From: Nitriliruptorales bacterium
GTDB taxonomy: Bacteria; Actinomycetota; Nitriliruptoria; Euzebyales; JAHELV01
Reading direction: 5' to 3'
DNA: 50,860 bases
NCBI GenBank assembly: GCA_024644015.1
Contig: JAHELV010000006.1
Location: 44,052-94,911, forward strand
In this document: piece after piece, positions 17,112-25,302 of the stretch
How positions within the stretch are numbered: the first letter of the stretch is position 1
Layout of the letters: each line of letters starts with the position of its first letter
The notes under the pieces: model-generated
The model's input: only the letters and a program-made list of their open reading frames with translations
What the model was told of the DNA's origin: nothing
Databases searched by the model: none
Translations under genes and position numbers: made by a program

Positions 17112-18038
17112 GTGCCGGGGGCGGCCAAAGGTGCGGTCATCGGCGCACTGCTCGGCGCGCTGTCCGGAGACTGCGTGGGCGCGCCCTCCGAAGGAAGTCG
17201 CGGCGTCCCCGTCCCCGTCGCGCGCCGCAGGGTGAGGCGGGCGCTCGCACGCCGCACCCTGCGCTACACCGACGACACCCAGCTGACGCTGGCGCTGATC
17301 GACCACCTGGTCCTCGACGACGACCGTGTCGACGCCGACCTGCTCGCACGCAGGATGCTCGCGCGGTACGACGACCGGCGCGGCTACGGCGCCGGCATGC
17401 GACGGCTCGTCGGGCTCTGGCGGGACGGGCTGCCCGTCGGTGACGCGGCGACCGCGGTGTTCCCAGACGGCTCGTTCGGCAACGGCGCCGCCATGCGGGT
17501 CGCGCCGGTCGGCCTGCGCTGGGCCGGCCAGCCGGATCTGCTCACCGCCGTCGCCGAGCGGTCCGCCCGCGTGACCCACGCGCACCCCGTGGGGATCGAC
17601 GGCGCGGTCGTCCAGGCCCACGCCGTCGCCGTCGCCGCGACGACGGGCAGGTTCGGCATCGACGATCTGGCTGCGCTGCCGGCCGGGACCGACGAGCTGC
17701 GCGACGGTCTCGCGGCGGCCGTCCGCCTGCCAGATGGTGCCAGCGCCGGCACGGCGGCAAGCACGCTGGGTACCTCGCCGATCGCGCAACGGTCGCTGCC
17801 GGCCGCGCTGTGGTGCGCGGCGACGTGTGAGAACATCGAGGAGACGGTCACGCTGGCGATCGCGATGGGGGGAGACACGGACACGGTGGCGGCGATGGCA
17901 GGAGCGGTGCGGGGTGCGGCCCTGGGCGCGGACGCGATCCCAGACTCGTGGCACAGGGCGCTCGAGGGTTTCGACGAGGTGCTGGACGCTGCGGTTCGGC
18001 TGCACGCCCGTGCGGCGGACGATGACGCGGGTTCATGA
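17112..18038 (+). CDS. ADP-ribosylglycohydrolase family protein
   Basis: DraG-type hydrolases remove ADP-ribose from arginine or other targets using a binuclear magnesium site. The metal motifs are visible: YTDDTQ near residue 52, and GGDTDTVAAMAGA near 255. GNGAAMRVAPVG, also conserved, is at about 120. 308 residues is typical. GTG starts five bases after the pspA stop, and the gene overlaps the next by ATGA, so it sits in the same transcription unit. The target could be a protein, nucleic acid or free ADP-ribose derivative; nothing in the sequence decides this. Confidence 0.9.
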   Translation: MPGAAKGAVIGALLGALSGDCVGAPSEGSRGVPVPVARRRVRRALARRTLRYTDDTQLTLALIDHLVLDDDRVDADLLARRMLARYDDRRGYGAGMRRLVGLWRDGLPVGDAATAVFPDGSFGNGAAMRVAPVGLRWAGQPDLLTAVAERSARVTHAHPVGIDGAVVQAHAVAVAATTGRFGIDDLAALPAGTDELRDGLAAAVRLPDGASAGTAASTLGTSPIAQRSLPAALWCAATCENIEETVTLAIAMGGDTDTVAAMAGAVRGAALGADAIPDSWHRALEGFDEVLDAAVRLHARAADDDAGS

Positions 18039-18631
18039 TGGCGTCGCGACGATCGTCCCGCCCGCGGCGTCGCGGCGGCAGACGCGGCCGGGCACGGGCA
18101 CTGGCTTGGCTGGCGGTGCTCACAGGGGCCGCGACGTATGTGCTGGTTGCCGGTGTCCCGTCGCCGAACGCAACCTCGCAGGCGGCCGGCGACGTCGACA
18201 TCACGGTCGGCGAGGTGCTCGACCGAGCGGTGGAGAACGCCAGCGGGTCGGTCACGGTCACGTTGACCGAGGCCGAGACCGCTGCGCTGGTGCGTGACGG
18301 TCTCGCGCGGTCGCAGGCGCCGCCCCTGCGCGACGTCGACGTCGACCTCGTTGCCGCCGACAACGGGCAGCAGGGGCAGATGATCGTGGGCGGCACGCTC
18401 GCAGACCGGCCCCTGCCTGTGCGCGCGACGGTGGATCTGGCCGTTGTCGATGCAGCGGTGCGCCCAACCGTGCGGGCCGCGACCGTCGGGCCGGTCTCCG
18501 TCCCCGAGTCGGTGCGCAAAGACCTCAATCGGCAGTTGCGGCAGCTCGTCGTGATCGCCGATCGCAACATCGTCGTCGAGGATCTGCGCACGACCGATAC
18601 GACACTGGTGTTGACGGGCAAGCGCCGCTGA
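18035..18631 (+). CDS. hypothetical secreted or membrane-anchored protein
   Basis: 198 residues. A very basic N-terminus (RRSSRPRRRGGRRGR) precedes one hydrophobic segment (ALAWLAVLTGAATYVLVAGV), so the bulk should lie outside the membrane. The pattern of alternating SVTVTLTEAE, GGTLADRPLPVRATVDLAVVD and VPESVRKDLNRQL resembles YpmS/LmeA-type lipid-handling beta folds, but this is only a resemblance. The start overlaps the ADP-ribosylglycohydrolase stop (ATGA). The gene ends 18 bp from the convergent M20D gene. Confidence 0.75.
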   Translation: MMASRRSSRPRRRGGRRGRARALAWLAVLTGAATYVLVAGVPSPNATSQAAGDVDITVGEVLDRAVENASGSVTVTLTEAETAALVRDGLARSQAPPLRDVDVDLVAADNGQQGQMIVGGTLADRPLPVRATVDLAVVDAAVRPTVRAATVGPVSVPESVRKDLNRQLRQLVVIADRNIVVEDLRTTDTTLVLTGKRR

Positions 18632-18649
18632 CCTAGAGCGTGTCAGACC

Positions 18650-19915
18650 CTAGTCGGGACCCATGGCGGGCAGCGACTCGACGGTCAGCAACCGGCGGAT
18701 CGACTCGGCGAACACCGCGACGCCGACCGGTAGGCACGACTCGTCGATGTCGAAGTGCGAGCTGTGGTGCGCGGCGGTGATGCCGCGCGACGGGTTGGCC
18801 ACACCGAGGCGGAACATGCACACGGGGATGCCGGTGCTGCCGAACTCGAAGAAGTCCTCCGCGCCCATCGACGGGTGCTCTTCGATCGTCACACAATCGT
18901 CGGTGCAGATCGAGCGCGCGGCGCGCTCGACGAGCCGCGTCAGCGCCGTGTCGTTGTAGCCCGCGGGGTAGCCGTTCTCGACCGACACCGTGACCGACGT
19001 GCGGTTGGCCGACGCGATGGCGTGGGCCATCTGCTGGATCCGCTCGATCAGGTACTCCCGGGTGTCGGGGTACAGCGAGCGCATCGTCGCCTCCAGCGTG
19101 ACGCTCGACGCGATGATGTTGTGCCGTGTGCCGCCGTGGATCGACCCGAAGGTGAGCACGGCCGGCTTCAGTGGATCGATCTCGCGTGTGATGATCTGCT
19201 GCGCGTTCGTGATGAAGTTCGCGGCGACGGGGATGGGGTCGATCGCACGATCGGGGTGTGCCGCGTGCCCGTCGATGCCGTGGATGGTGATGGTGATGTC
19301 GTCCACGGCCCCGGTCACCGGGCCGCTGCGGAGGCCGACCGTTCCCGCCGGGTGGTTGCTGGCGGTGTGCAGCGCCAGGATCGCGTCGGGCGTGGGGTCT
19401 TCGAGCACACCCGACGCCACCATCGGCTCGGCACCGCCACCGCCCTCTTCGGCGGGCTGGAAGTACAGCACGACGGTGCCGGGCAGCTCCGCTTGACCGA
19501 CCAGCAGCTCGGCGAGGCCGAGCGCGGCGGCGACGTGCGCGTCATGCCCACAGGCGTGCGAGACGCCTTCGTTCTCGGAGCGGTACCCGTCGCGACCGGG
19601 CGCCTCGGGTACCGGCAACGCGTCCATGTCGGCCCGGACGCCGATGCAGCGCTCGCCGCGACCCTCGATCACGGCGACCACGCCGGTACCGACGACACGA
19701 CGGTGCTCGACACCGAGGTTGGCCAGCACCGACTCGATGTAGGCCGCTGTGCGATGCTCGCACCAGGCGAGCTCGGGGTGCCGGTGGATCCGCCTCCGGT
19801 GCTTGACGAGCGTCTCTCGAAGGGCTACCGCATGGTCGTGGATCATCATCGGCGTCCACGTCGACGTCGATGGCAGCAGCGTTCTGAGTCCACTCGGAGA
19901 GGCAGGTTTGACCAT
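18650..19915 (-). CDS. M20D family amidohydrolase/peptidase
   Basis: Metal-dependent amidohydrolase of the hippurate hydrolase/IAA-amino acid hydrolase/aminoacylase group. Signatures: HRHPELAW near the N-terminus, VRADMDALPV, the metal ligands in HACGHDAH, PAEEGGGG, and the dimerisation-domain motif GIDGHAAHPDRAIDP. A final metal ligand is in the HHSSHFD region. With the ATG at 19915 it is 421 residues; TAGCGT eight bases upstream suggests a leaderless start there. Internal ATGs at 19849 and 19846 would give about 399 residues, also normal. It lies alone, with a palindrome about 100 bp upstream. The substrate is unknown. Confidence 0.92.
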   Translation of the reverse strand: MVKPASPSGLRTLLPSTSTWTPMMIHDHAVALRETLVKHRRRIHRHPELAWCEHRTAAYIESVLANLGVEHRRVVGTGVVAVIEGRGERCIGVRADMDALPVPEAPGRDGYRSENEGVSHACGHDAHVAAALGLAELLVGQAELPGTVVLYFQPAEEGGGGAEPMVASGVLEDPTPDAILALHTASNHPAGTVGLRSGPVTGAVDDITITIHGIDGHAAHPDRAIDPIPVAANFITNAQQIITREIDPLKPAVLTFGSIHGGTRHNIIASSVTLEATMRSLYPDTREYLIERIQQMAHAIASANRTSVTVSVENGYPAGYNDTALTRLVERAARSICTDDCVTIEEHPSMGAEDFFEFGSTGIPVCMFRLGVANPSRGITAAHHSSHFDIDESCLPVGVAVFAESIRRLLTVESLPAMGPD

Positions 19916-20014
19916 AGGCCGCAACGCTATCCCGTTGTCATCCGCACCGCGAACCGCACGCCTGCCGGTCACAGCGCCAGGTTCGTGTCTGATACTCAAT
20001 CACACGGTATCACG

Positions 20015-20037
20015 TTGTGTAACAAGGCGTGACACAA
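20015..20037. promoter_or_regulatory. near-perfect inverted repeat, candidate operator upstream of the M20D gene
   Basis: Arms TTGTGTAAC and GTGACACAA are separated by AAGGC, with 8 of 9 positions complementary. It lies about 100 bp before the M20D start. CACGTTGTG, overlapping its left edge at 20011-20019, also occurs at 39461-39469 beside the GntR gene. Confidence 0.4.
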
Positions 20038-20151
20038 CTGTGGATCGTTTCTGCTGTCACTGCGCACCTGCGAATCCGAGCGATCACAGGGAGTAGCCGA
20101 CAGAACTGCAAACGTCAAGCTGCGGCTCGCGCAGCCGGCGCCCGCGCCCCG

Positions 20152-20538
20152 TCAGCGGCTGACACGTCGCCGGGTGGACCCGACCGCCGGTCGTCTGTCC
20201 GCGCCCCTGCGCCGGACCTGAAGCAGGATCAGCATGTTCAGTGAGTGCATCGCGCCCAGGCTGAGCAGCAGCACGCCGAACTGCTGGACCGACGAGCGCA
20301 GCGCCATCGTGGGCGTCGCATCGGCGTCGATGCGCAGCAGTAGCAGTGCGTAGCCCAGGGTGAATACCACGAAGCCGGTGACCAGCAGACGACTGATCGC
20401 GGCGGCCAGGTCGGACTGGTCTCTGAACACGTCGTCGAGGAAGATGCGGCCGTCACGGTACAACAACACGCCGAGCCACGAGATCAACGCGATTGCCAGC
20501 GCGACGTAGACCACGTAGACGACGACCGCGCCGGTCAT
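20152..20538 (-). CDS. small three-helix membrane protein, paralogue of the upstream gene
   Basis: 128 residues with three hydrophobic segments: about 3-27 (AVVVYVVYVALAIALISWLGVLLY), 48-69 (ISRLLVTGFVVFTLGYALLLLR) and 84-108. It is clearly related to the gene just upstream, sharing SRLLV.GF..FTLGYA.LLL and GVLLLSLG.MH.LN. The ATG overlaps the stop of that paralogue (ATGA). A basic tail (RRRGADRRPAVG) should be cytoplasmic. I do not know the family; a role as a paired membrane complex is inferred from duplication and coupling. Confidence 0.82.
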   Translation of the reverse strand: MTGAVVVYVVYVALAIALISWLGVLLYRDGRIFLDDVFRDQSDLAAAISRLLVTGFVVFTLGYALLLLRIDADATPTMALRSSVQQFGVLLLSLGAMHSLNMLILLQVRRRGADRRPAVGSTRRRVSR

Positions 20539-20984
20539 CGCTCGCCACGTCGCTGGCGCGCCTGCTCGCTGGGTGGCCCGTCGCTCGGCGCGGGTGCCGG
20601 CCGTTTGGTGCGCCTGCCCGAGCGCTCGGCCTCGTTCTCCTCGTCGGCTCGCGCCCGCCGGAAACGAAGGAAGATCAGCGTGTTGAGCAGGTGGATCAGC
20701 CCCAGGCTGACCAGCAGTATCCCCAGGCGGCGGATCAGGAACTGCAGGGCCACGACGCCGCTCATCTCCTCGCTGATGTTCAGCAGCAGGAACGCGTAGC
20801 CCAGCGTGAACAGGGCGAAGCCGATCACCAGCAGCCGGCTCGTGGCCTGGGCCAGCAGTGGCTGCTGATCGTCGCGCTCGCGCAGCAGCTCCAGCCCGTT
20901 GCGGTACAGCGTGCTGGCGAGCCAGATGGTCAGGCTGACGGCGACCACGATGTAGAGCACCGAGACCACCAGGGCGTTGCCCAT
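20535..20984 (-). CDS. small three-helix membrane protein with charged tail
   Basis: 149 residues from an ATG with GGGGAGG eight bases upstream. Membrane segments lie at about 3-25 (ALVVSVLYIVVAVSLTIWLASTLY), 46-68 (SRLLVIGFALFTLGYAFLLLN) and 82-104. The final 40 residues are charged, Pro-rich and likely disordered. It is the longer member of a tandem paralogous pair with the next gene, aligning over all three helices. An earlier in-frame start at 21074 would add unlikely Arg-rich sequence and skip the strong ribosome binding site. Function unknown. Confidence 0.82.
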   Translation of the reverse strand: MGNALVVSVLYIVVAVSLTIWLASTLYRNGLELLRERDDQQPLLAQATSRLLVIGFALFTLGYAFLLLNISEEMSGVVALQFLIRRLGILLVSLGLIHLLNTLIFLRFRRARADEENEAERSGRRTKRPAPAPSDGPPSEQARQRRGER

Positions 20985-21216
20985 CAGTACACCTCCCCGC
21001 GGTGCGCGACCCCACCGTAGACCGACCGCGTAGTCGCGCGCGCCGCCGCGTATGCGGTCATGCCGGCTCGTCACCTGTCGCTGTCGACGCCACCTGTGGC
21101 GCAGAACCTACCGCGTCGGCGCCATGGTCAAAGGCACGCTCGGTGGCGCCGATGGCCCCTCGTGCGTCGGATGTCAGCTCATGTCGTCGGTCAGCAGGGC
21201 GCCAGGAGCACTGCAC

Positions 21217-22254
21217 CTAGGCGAGCTTGGCTCGTTCCTGGAACAGCGCCAGCCGCTTGTGCAGCAGCGCCCGAAACTCCGGCCAGCTGCGCTGGTCGAG
21301 CAGGTCCATCGCCGGTACTCCGGCCAGCTTCCCGACGAGGTCGACTCCGGCCGAGGTCGCGGTTGCCAACCCGGCGACGAGGTCGGGACGAAAGCCGAAG
21401 CCCTCGATCACCCCCACCACGGCGTAGGGATCGGAGGCACAGAGCAAGGTGAAGCAGAGATTCGACTCCAGGGCATCCATCGCCACCTGACCGTTGTAGG
21501 GCTCGAAGGGCGAGGCCCCGGCCTCGATCACGGCGACGTCGGGACGCTCCCGCTGAATCATCGACAACAAGGTGGCCACCGCGGCCCGGAATTCGTCCGC
21601 TGGACCGATGGACGACGTGAGGCCGGCGTCCACGAAGTCGAAGATGTGGTCGGCGCCGGCATCACGCATGGCCAGCACGTCGCGAAAACGCGCCGCTCCG
21701 GTCAGCTTGGCCCCAACCACCGAAAGGCCGGCCTCCTTCAGCAGCCGCACGATCAACCTCGCAGACGTCGTCTTCCCCGACGACATGGAGGTGCCGATGA
21801 TGAGGATCGTCGGCGTCGCGTACGGCACAGGTTCGACGATCCGAGCGAAGTCCTGGAGGCGCAGAGTTCGGTCACGTCGAGTCACGTGGCCGAGGTACCG
21901 CAGTGCGAGCGGCGTCGACATGAAGTACGACCTCGAGGTGACCTTGCCGATGAGACCGGCAGCGGTCATCGCGTGCATCCGCAGATCCGGCCCGATCTCC
22001 TCCCAGCTCCCCACCGCTTCGAGCGTGGCTCGCCGCTCCCCGAAGGCACCCACCACCAGGTCGCCACCGCAGATGCTGGCCATCCTGCCGTTGGTGAGCT
22101 CCACCATGGCCAGCGGCGTGTGGGCAGACCGCACCTCGCCCACCACGAGATCTCCGACACCCCACAACGCACGATCCTGCGGCATCACCTCGAACGAGTC
22201 GTGCTCGAGATCCGTGATGCGGGTGAGCGACCCGAAGAAGTACTTCTGCGTCAC
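21217..22254 (-). CDS. P-loop NTPase of unknown function
   Basis: 345 residues from a GTG preceded by AGGAGG and overlapping the M20 stop (GTGA). Residues 1-145 are a separate domain rich in beta-strand patterns (GDLVVGEVRSAHTP, ICGGDLVVGAFG). Residues 150-300 are a P-loop domain with GTSMSSGKTT (155-164), followed by LTGAARFRDVLAMRDAGAD and PDVAVIEAGASP. The layout recalls BioD/MobB/DUF1611-type NTPases. DUF1611 includes DgcN, reported as a D-glutamate N-acetyltransferase partner of an enolase-fold racemase. That link would suit the neighbouring racemase and deacylase, but the similarity here is weak and I cannot assign it. Confidence 0.78.
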   Translation of the reverse strand: MTQKYFFGSLTRITDLEHDSFEVMPQDRALWGVGDLVVGEVRSAHTPLAMVELTNGRMASICGGDLVVGAFGERRATLEAVGSWEEIGPDLRMHAMTAAGLIGKVTSRSYFMSTPLALRYLGHVTRRDRTLRLQDFARIVEPVPYATPTILIIGTSMSSGKTTSARLIVRLLKEAGLSVVGAKLTGAARFRDVLAMRDAGADHIFDFVDAGLTSSIGPADEFRAAVATLLSMIQRERPDVAVIEAGASPFEPYNGQVAMDALESNLCFTLLCASDPYAVVGVIEGFGFRPDLVAGLATATSAGVDLVGKLAGVPAMDLLDQRSWPEFRALLHKRLALFQERAKLA

Positions 22255-23414
22255 GTCCCTCCTCCTAGCGGCTGCTCCAACAGAAGCCCGGCGAGCAGTG
22301 CGGCTCGCTCCGGCATCCGGTCGATGTCCACATACTCGTGGTTGGCGTGGGCGCCGTCGCCAACCGCGCCCAACCCGTCGAGCGTCGGGATCAGTTGCGA
22401 GGTCTCGTTGCCGTCCGATGCGCCTCCGGCGCGGCCCGACGCAATGGTGATCTCCAGCTCGGCAGCAACCGCTTCGGCGATCTTCCACAGCCTCGAGGTG
22501 CCGTCCGTCTCCTCCATCGGCGGCCGGCCGAAGCCTCCCTCCACGGAGAGCACGGTCCCCGGAGTCGCCGCCTCGAGCGCACGGATCGCCGAGTCGACGT
22601 GCTCTGCGTCTTCGTGGGTCCACACCCGGACGTCGACCACCGCCGAGCTCTCCGGAGCGACCACGTTGGGACGGATACCGCCTTCGATCGTCCCGACATT
22701 GACTGAGAGTCCTCGCTCGAAGTCGTTGAGCGCAAACATCTCTTGGACGAGACGCGACAGCTCGACGATGGCGCTGGCTCCTTTGCCCGGGTCGAGCCCG
22801 GCGTGGGCGGCGACCCCGGTGACCCGCAACTTGTAGCTCGCCACTCCTTTGCGGGCCGTCTTGAGCGCACCGTTCGGACCCAGTGAGGGTTCCAGGATGA
22901 GTGCCCGGTCTGAGATGGCGGCGAGCCTGGCGATGTGAGGGCCGGAGTCGCTGCTGCCGATCTCCTCGTCGGAGTTGATCAGCAGTACGGGAGCCACTGC
23001 GGGTCGCAGGCCCAGCTCACCGAGAACGCGCAGCGCACCGATACCTTGGGCGAGGCCGGCCTTCATGTCGTAGGAACCGGCGCCCTTCAGCTTGCTGCCG
23101 GAGATCGCGGGCGGCCGTTCGGCGGTGGTCCCCTTCGGCCAGACCGTGTCGCAGTGACCGACGAGCAGCTGGATCGGGCTGCCCTTCTCCCGCCAGCGCG
23201 GGACCGCCAGCAGCGAGCCTCCACTTGTCCGGCCCGGGAGCCGCCGCACCCGGTAGTCGATCGCGGCCAACTCGCGCTCGAGGATCGTCTGCACGGCGGC
23301 CTGCGATTCGGGATCCGACGAGGGCGACTCGGACTCGACCAGCTCGAGGGTGAGTTCGGCCATGGCGTCGCGGTCTTCCCGCAAGGCGGCCGCAGCAGCC
23401 GTGATCGGGTTCAT
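22251..23414 (-). CDS. M20 family metallo-deacylase (carboxypeptidase G2/ArgE-like)
   Basis: 387 residues; two-zinc exopeptidase/deacylase. Metal and catalytic positions: His87 and Asp89 in VGHCDT, Asp116 in GSYDMK, catalytic Glu150 and metal Glu151 in NSDEEIG, and a C-terminal His in HANHEYVD. The dimerisation domain has VAAHAGLDPGKGASA. Its start overlaps the flavin-reductase stop and its stop overlaps the P-loop start, so the three are translationally coupled. In Geobacillus an M20 enzyme removes succinate from N-succinyl-L-amino acids beside an NSAR racemase. The same role is inferred here. Glutamate carboxypeptidase activity is the main alternative. Confidence 0.9.
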   Translation of the reverse strand: MNPITAAAAALREDRDAMAELTLELVESESPSSDPESQAAVQTILERELAAIDYRVRRLPGRTSGGSLLAVPRWREKGSPIQLLVGHCDTVWPKGTTAERPPAISGSKLKGAGSYDMKAGLAQGIGALRVLGELGLRPAVAPVLLINSDEEIGSSDSGPHIARLAAISDRALILEPSLGPNGALKTARKGVASYKLRVTGVAAHAGLDPGKGASAIVELSRLVQEMFALNDFERGLSVNVGTIEGGIRPNVVAPESSAVVDVRVWTHEDAEHVDSAIRALEAATPGTVLSVEGGFGRPPMEETDGTSRLWKIAEAVAAELEITIASGRAGGASDGNETSQLIPTLDGLGAVGDGAHANHEYVDIDRMPERAALLAGLLLEQPLGGGT

Positions 23415-24031
23415 CGTTCGAAGCCGGCGTGGAACGGGAAGGTGGCGCTGCGCTCGATGATGCCGTATCGCCCGGGCGGCAGGTAGGCCAACAACGGTGC
23501 GCCGGCGACCAACTCCTGGTCGTCCTGTTCGAGATCCCGCAACGCGTCTGGGTGCACTCTGGCGGCCACCACGGTCCCGACCACGAGGCCGTTCTCGCCG
23601 AAGCCTTCCACCACCCGGTCGAGGCGGCACTCCAGGTGTACGTAGGCGTCCGAGAGCAGCACCCCTTTCACGTCGGTTGCCGGCTCGGTGGGCAGGGCGC
23701 GCAACGACGGCTTCTGCGACTCGTCGCGAGGAGTCGCCGCCATCGAGGTGAACACCACCTGCTCGGGACGTGGGTAGCTGACGGTGAACTCTTCGGTCCG
23801 GAGCGCGTTGCGATAGGTGGCGTGGCGGGGGGTGCACACGAACCCGAAGTAGCCGTCCCACCCCATCGGCATGGCCAAGTGTTTCGGTGCCAGGTCGCTG
23901 GCGCCGTCGGGCTCGGTCGTTCCAATGATGACCAACGGGGCCACCAAGAAGAAGCGGTCCCAAACAGGCCCGGCATCCAGGTCGAGGTCGTGCATGCCCA
24001 ACGTCACCTCTTCACGTGATGGTGCCATCAT
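23411..24031 (-). CDS. flavin reductase-like (FMN-binding split barrel) protein
   Basis: 206 residues with the flavin-reductase-like split-barrel pattern: LVIIGTTEPDGASDLAPKH early, YFGFVCTPRHATYRNA, FTVSYPRPEQV, and a late HLECRLDRVVEGFGENGLVVG. Such proteins bind FMN and either reduce flavin with NAD(P)H or serve as flavoredoxins. First gene of the coupled three-gene set; ATG codons at 24031 and 24028 are both possible and neither has a good ribosome binding site. It is 150 bp downstream of the racemase stop. Its contribution to amino acid metabolism is unclear. Confidence 0.83.
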   Translation of the reverse strand: MMAPSREEVTLGMHDLDLDAGPVWDRFFLVAPLVIIGTTEPDGASDLAPKHLAMPMGWDGYFGFVCTPRHATYRNALRTEEFTVSYPRPEQVVFTSMAATPRDESQKPSLRALPTEPATDVKGVLLSDAYVHLECRLDRVVEGFGENGLVVGTVVAARVHPDALRDLEQDDQELVAGAPLLAYLPPGRYGIIERSATFPFHAGFER

Positions 24032-24181
24032 GGCGGCAGGCGTGCATCCGTCGAAGGGGCGATGGTCACCTCATCGAGGGCCGAATGGGTGGGACCGTTG
24101 CGGACCACTGCTCTGCGGCTTCAGTTTCGGGGCGCAATGCGGCGTCGGTCGGGCCAAGCCATCGCAGCGGTCCCGACGTCG

Positions 24182-25297
24182 TCACCGTCCGGCGCCGAAC
24201 GATTCGCTGTGCACGAGCGCCGACCGCAGCAGGGAGTGGTCGATCATCGCGCCGACGCCGGCGACGGTGGGGACCGCCACGGTGCCGGCAGGCGAGAGCG
24301 TCACAGCGGGGTCGATGATGTCGCTGTCCCAGTAGCGGTCGCTGGCCGAGGTGTCGCCGGGCAGGGTGAAGCCGGGCAGGCTGGCGAGCGCGATGTTGTG
24401 CAGACGGCCGACTCCCGACTCGAGCATGCCGCCGACCCACAGAGGGACGCCGACGCCGACGGCCCAGTCATGCAGCGCCAGCGACTCGGCGAGGCCACCG
24501 AGGCGCCCCGGCTTGCAGTTGATGATCGCGCATGCGCCGACCTGGAGTGCGCGGCGCGCGTCCGCGGCTGAGCGGATCGACTCGTCGAGGCAGAGCGGCG
24601 TTCGCAGCTGCGGTGACAGCGTTGCATGATCGATGATGTCGTCGTGCGCCAGGGGTTGTTCGATCATGGTCAGATCGAACGCGTCCAGCTTCGCCAGATG
24701 TCCGGCGTCGCCGAGCGTGTAGGCGGAGTTCGCGTCGGCCATCAGCGCGATGTCGGGGTACCGTCCGCGCACGGCCGCCACAAGCCCGACGTCCGAGCCG
24801 GGTGCGATCTTGACCTTGATCCGTGCATAGCCCTGTCCGACGAAGCCGTCGACCCGGTCGAGCAGGGCGGCCGTGCCGTCCTGGAGCCCGATGCTCACGC
24901 CCGCCGGCACAGCGGTCCGCGTGCCGCCGAGCAGCGCGGCCAGCGGCTTGTCGACGGCGGCCGACCATGCGTCCCAGACCGCCATCTCGACCGCGGCCTT
25001 CGCCATCGGGTTGCCGCGGATCCAGCGCCACCACGTGTGCACCTGCCTGGGGTCGTCGATCGGGCGCCCGATCACCGAGCCCACCAGGTGATCGCGCATG
25101 ATCGTGACTGCGGTGGCAACGGTCTCCTCGCTGTAGATCGGGTCGCGGCCGGCCACCAGCTCGCCCCAGCCGTCGACGCCCTCCGCCCGCACGCGGACCA
25201 GCACGACGTCGCGCTCGTGCTGGGGGCCGAAGCTCGTCACGAACTGCTCCCGTAGCCGCATCGTGAGATGCAGCAGTTCGATGCGTTCGATCCGCAT
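24182..25297 (-). CDS. N-acylamino acid racemase / o-succinylbenzoate synthase family (NSAR-type)
   Basis: Enolase-superfamily enzyme of the NSAR/OSBS group; 371 residues, the normal size. The full active site is present: Lys161 and Lys163 (KVK), metal ligands Asp188 (DAN), Glu213 (IEQPL) and Asp238 (LDES), and Lys262 (CKPG). These fall within one residue of the positions known in the Amycolatopsis racemase. No other menaquinone gene is near. A GNAT gene directly upstream and an M20 gene downstream favour racemisation of N-succinylamino acids over OSBS. A GTG at 25306 overlapping the GNAT stop is an alternative start. A 6-bp inverted repeat at 24148-24177 follows the stop. Confidence 0.92.
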   Translation of the reverse strand: MRIERIELLHLTMRLREQFVTSFGPQHERDVVLVRVRAEGVDGWGELVAGRDPIYSEETVATAVTIMRDHLVGSVIGRPIDDPRQVHTWWRWIRGNPMAKAAVEMAVWDAWSAAVDKPLAALLGGTRTAVPAGVSIGLQDGTAALLDRVDGFVGQGYARIKVKIAPGSDVGLVAAVRGRYPDIALMADANSAYTLGDAGHLAKLDAFDLTMIEQPLAHDDIIDHATLSPQLRTPLCLDESIRSAADARRALQVGACAIINCKPGRLGGLAESLALHDWAVGVGVPLWVGGMLESGVGRLHNIALASLPGFTLPGDTSASDRYWDSDIIDPAVTLSPAGTVAVPTVAGVGAMIDHSLLRSALVHSESFGAGR

Positions 25298-25302
25298 GTT
25301 GG

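Noticed and set aside
24148-24177. Terminator after the racemase gene splitting the five-gene cluster
   Set aside because: Only a 6-bp stem (GTCGGG/CCCGAC) with an 18-nt loop and no T-tract; too weak to call.
24182-25297. o-succinylbenzoate synthase (menC) assignment
   Set aside because: Family cannot separate OSBS from NSAR, but the GNAT and M20 neighbours and lack of men genes argue against a menaquinone role.
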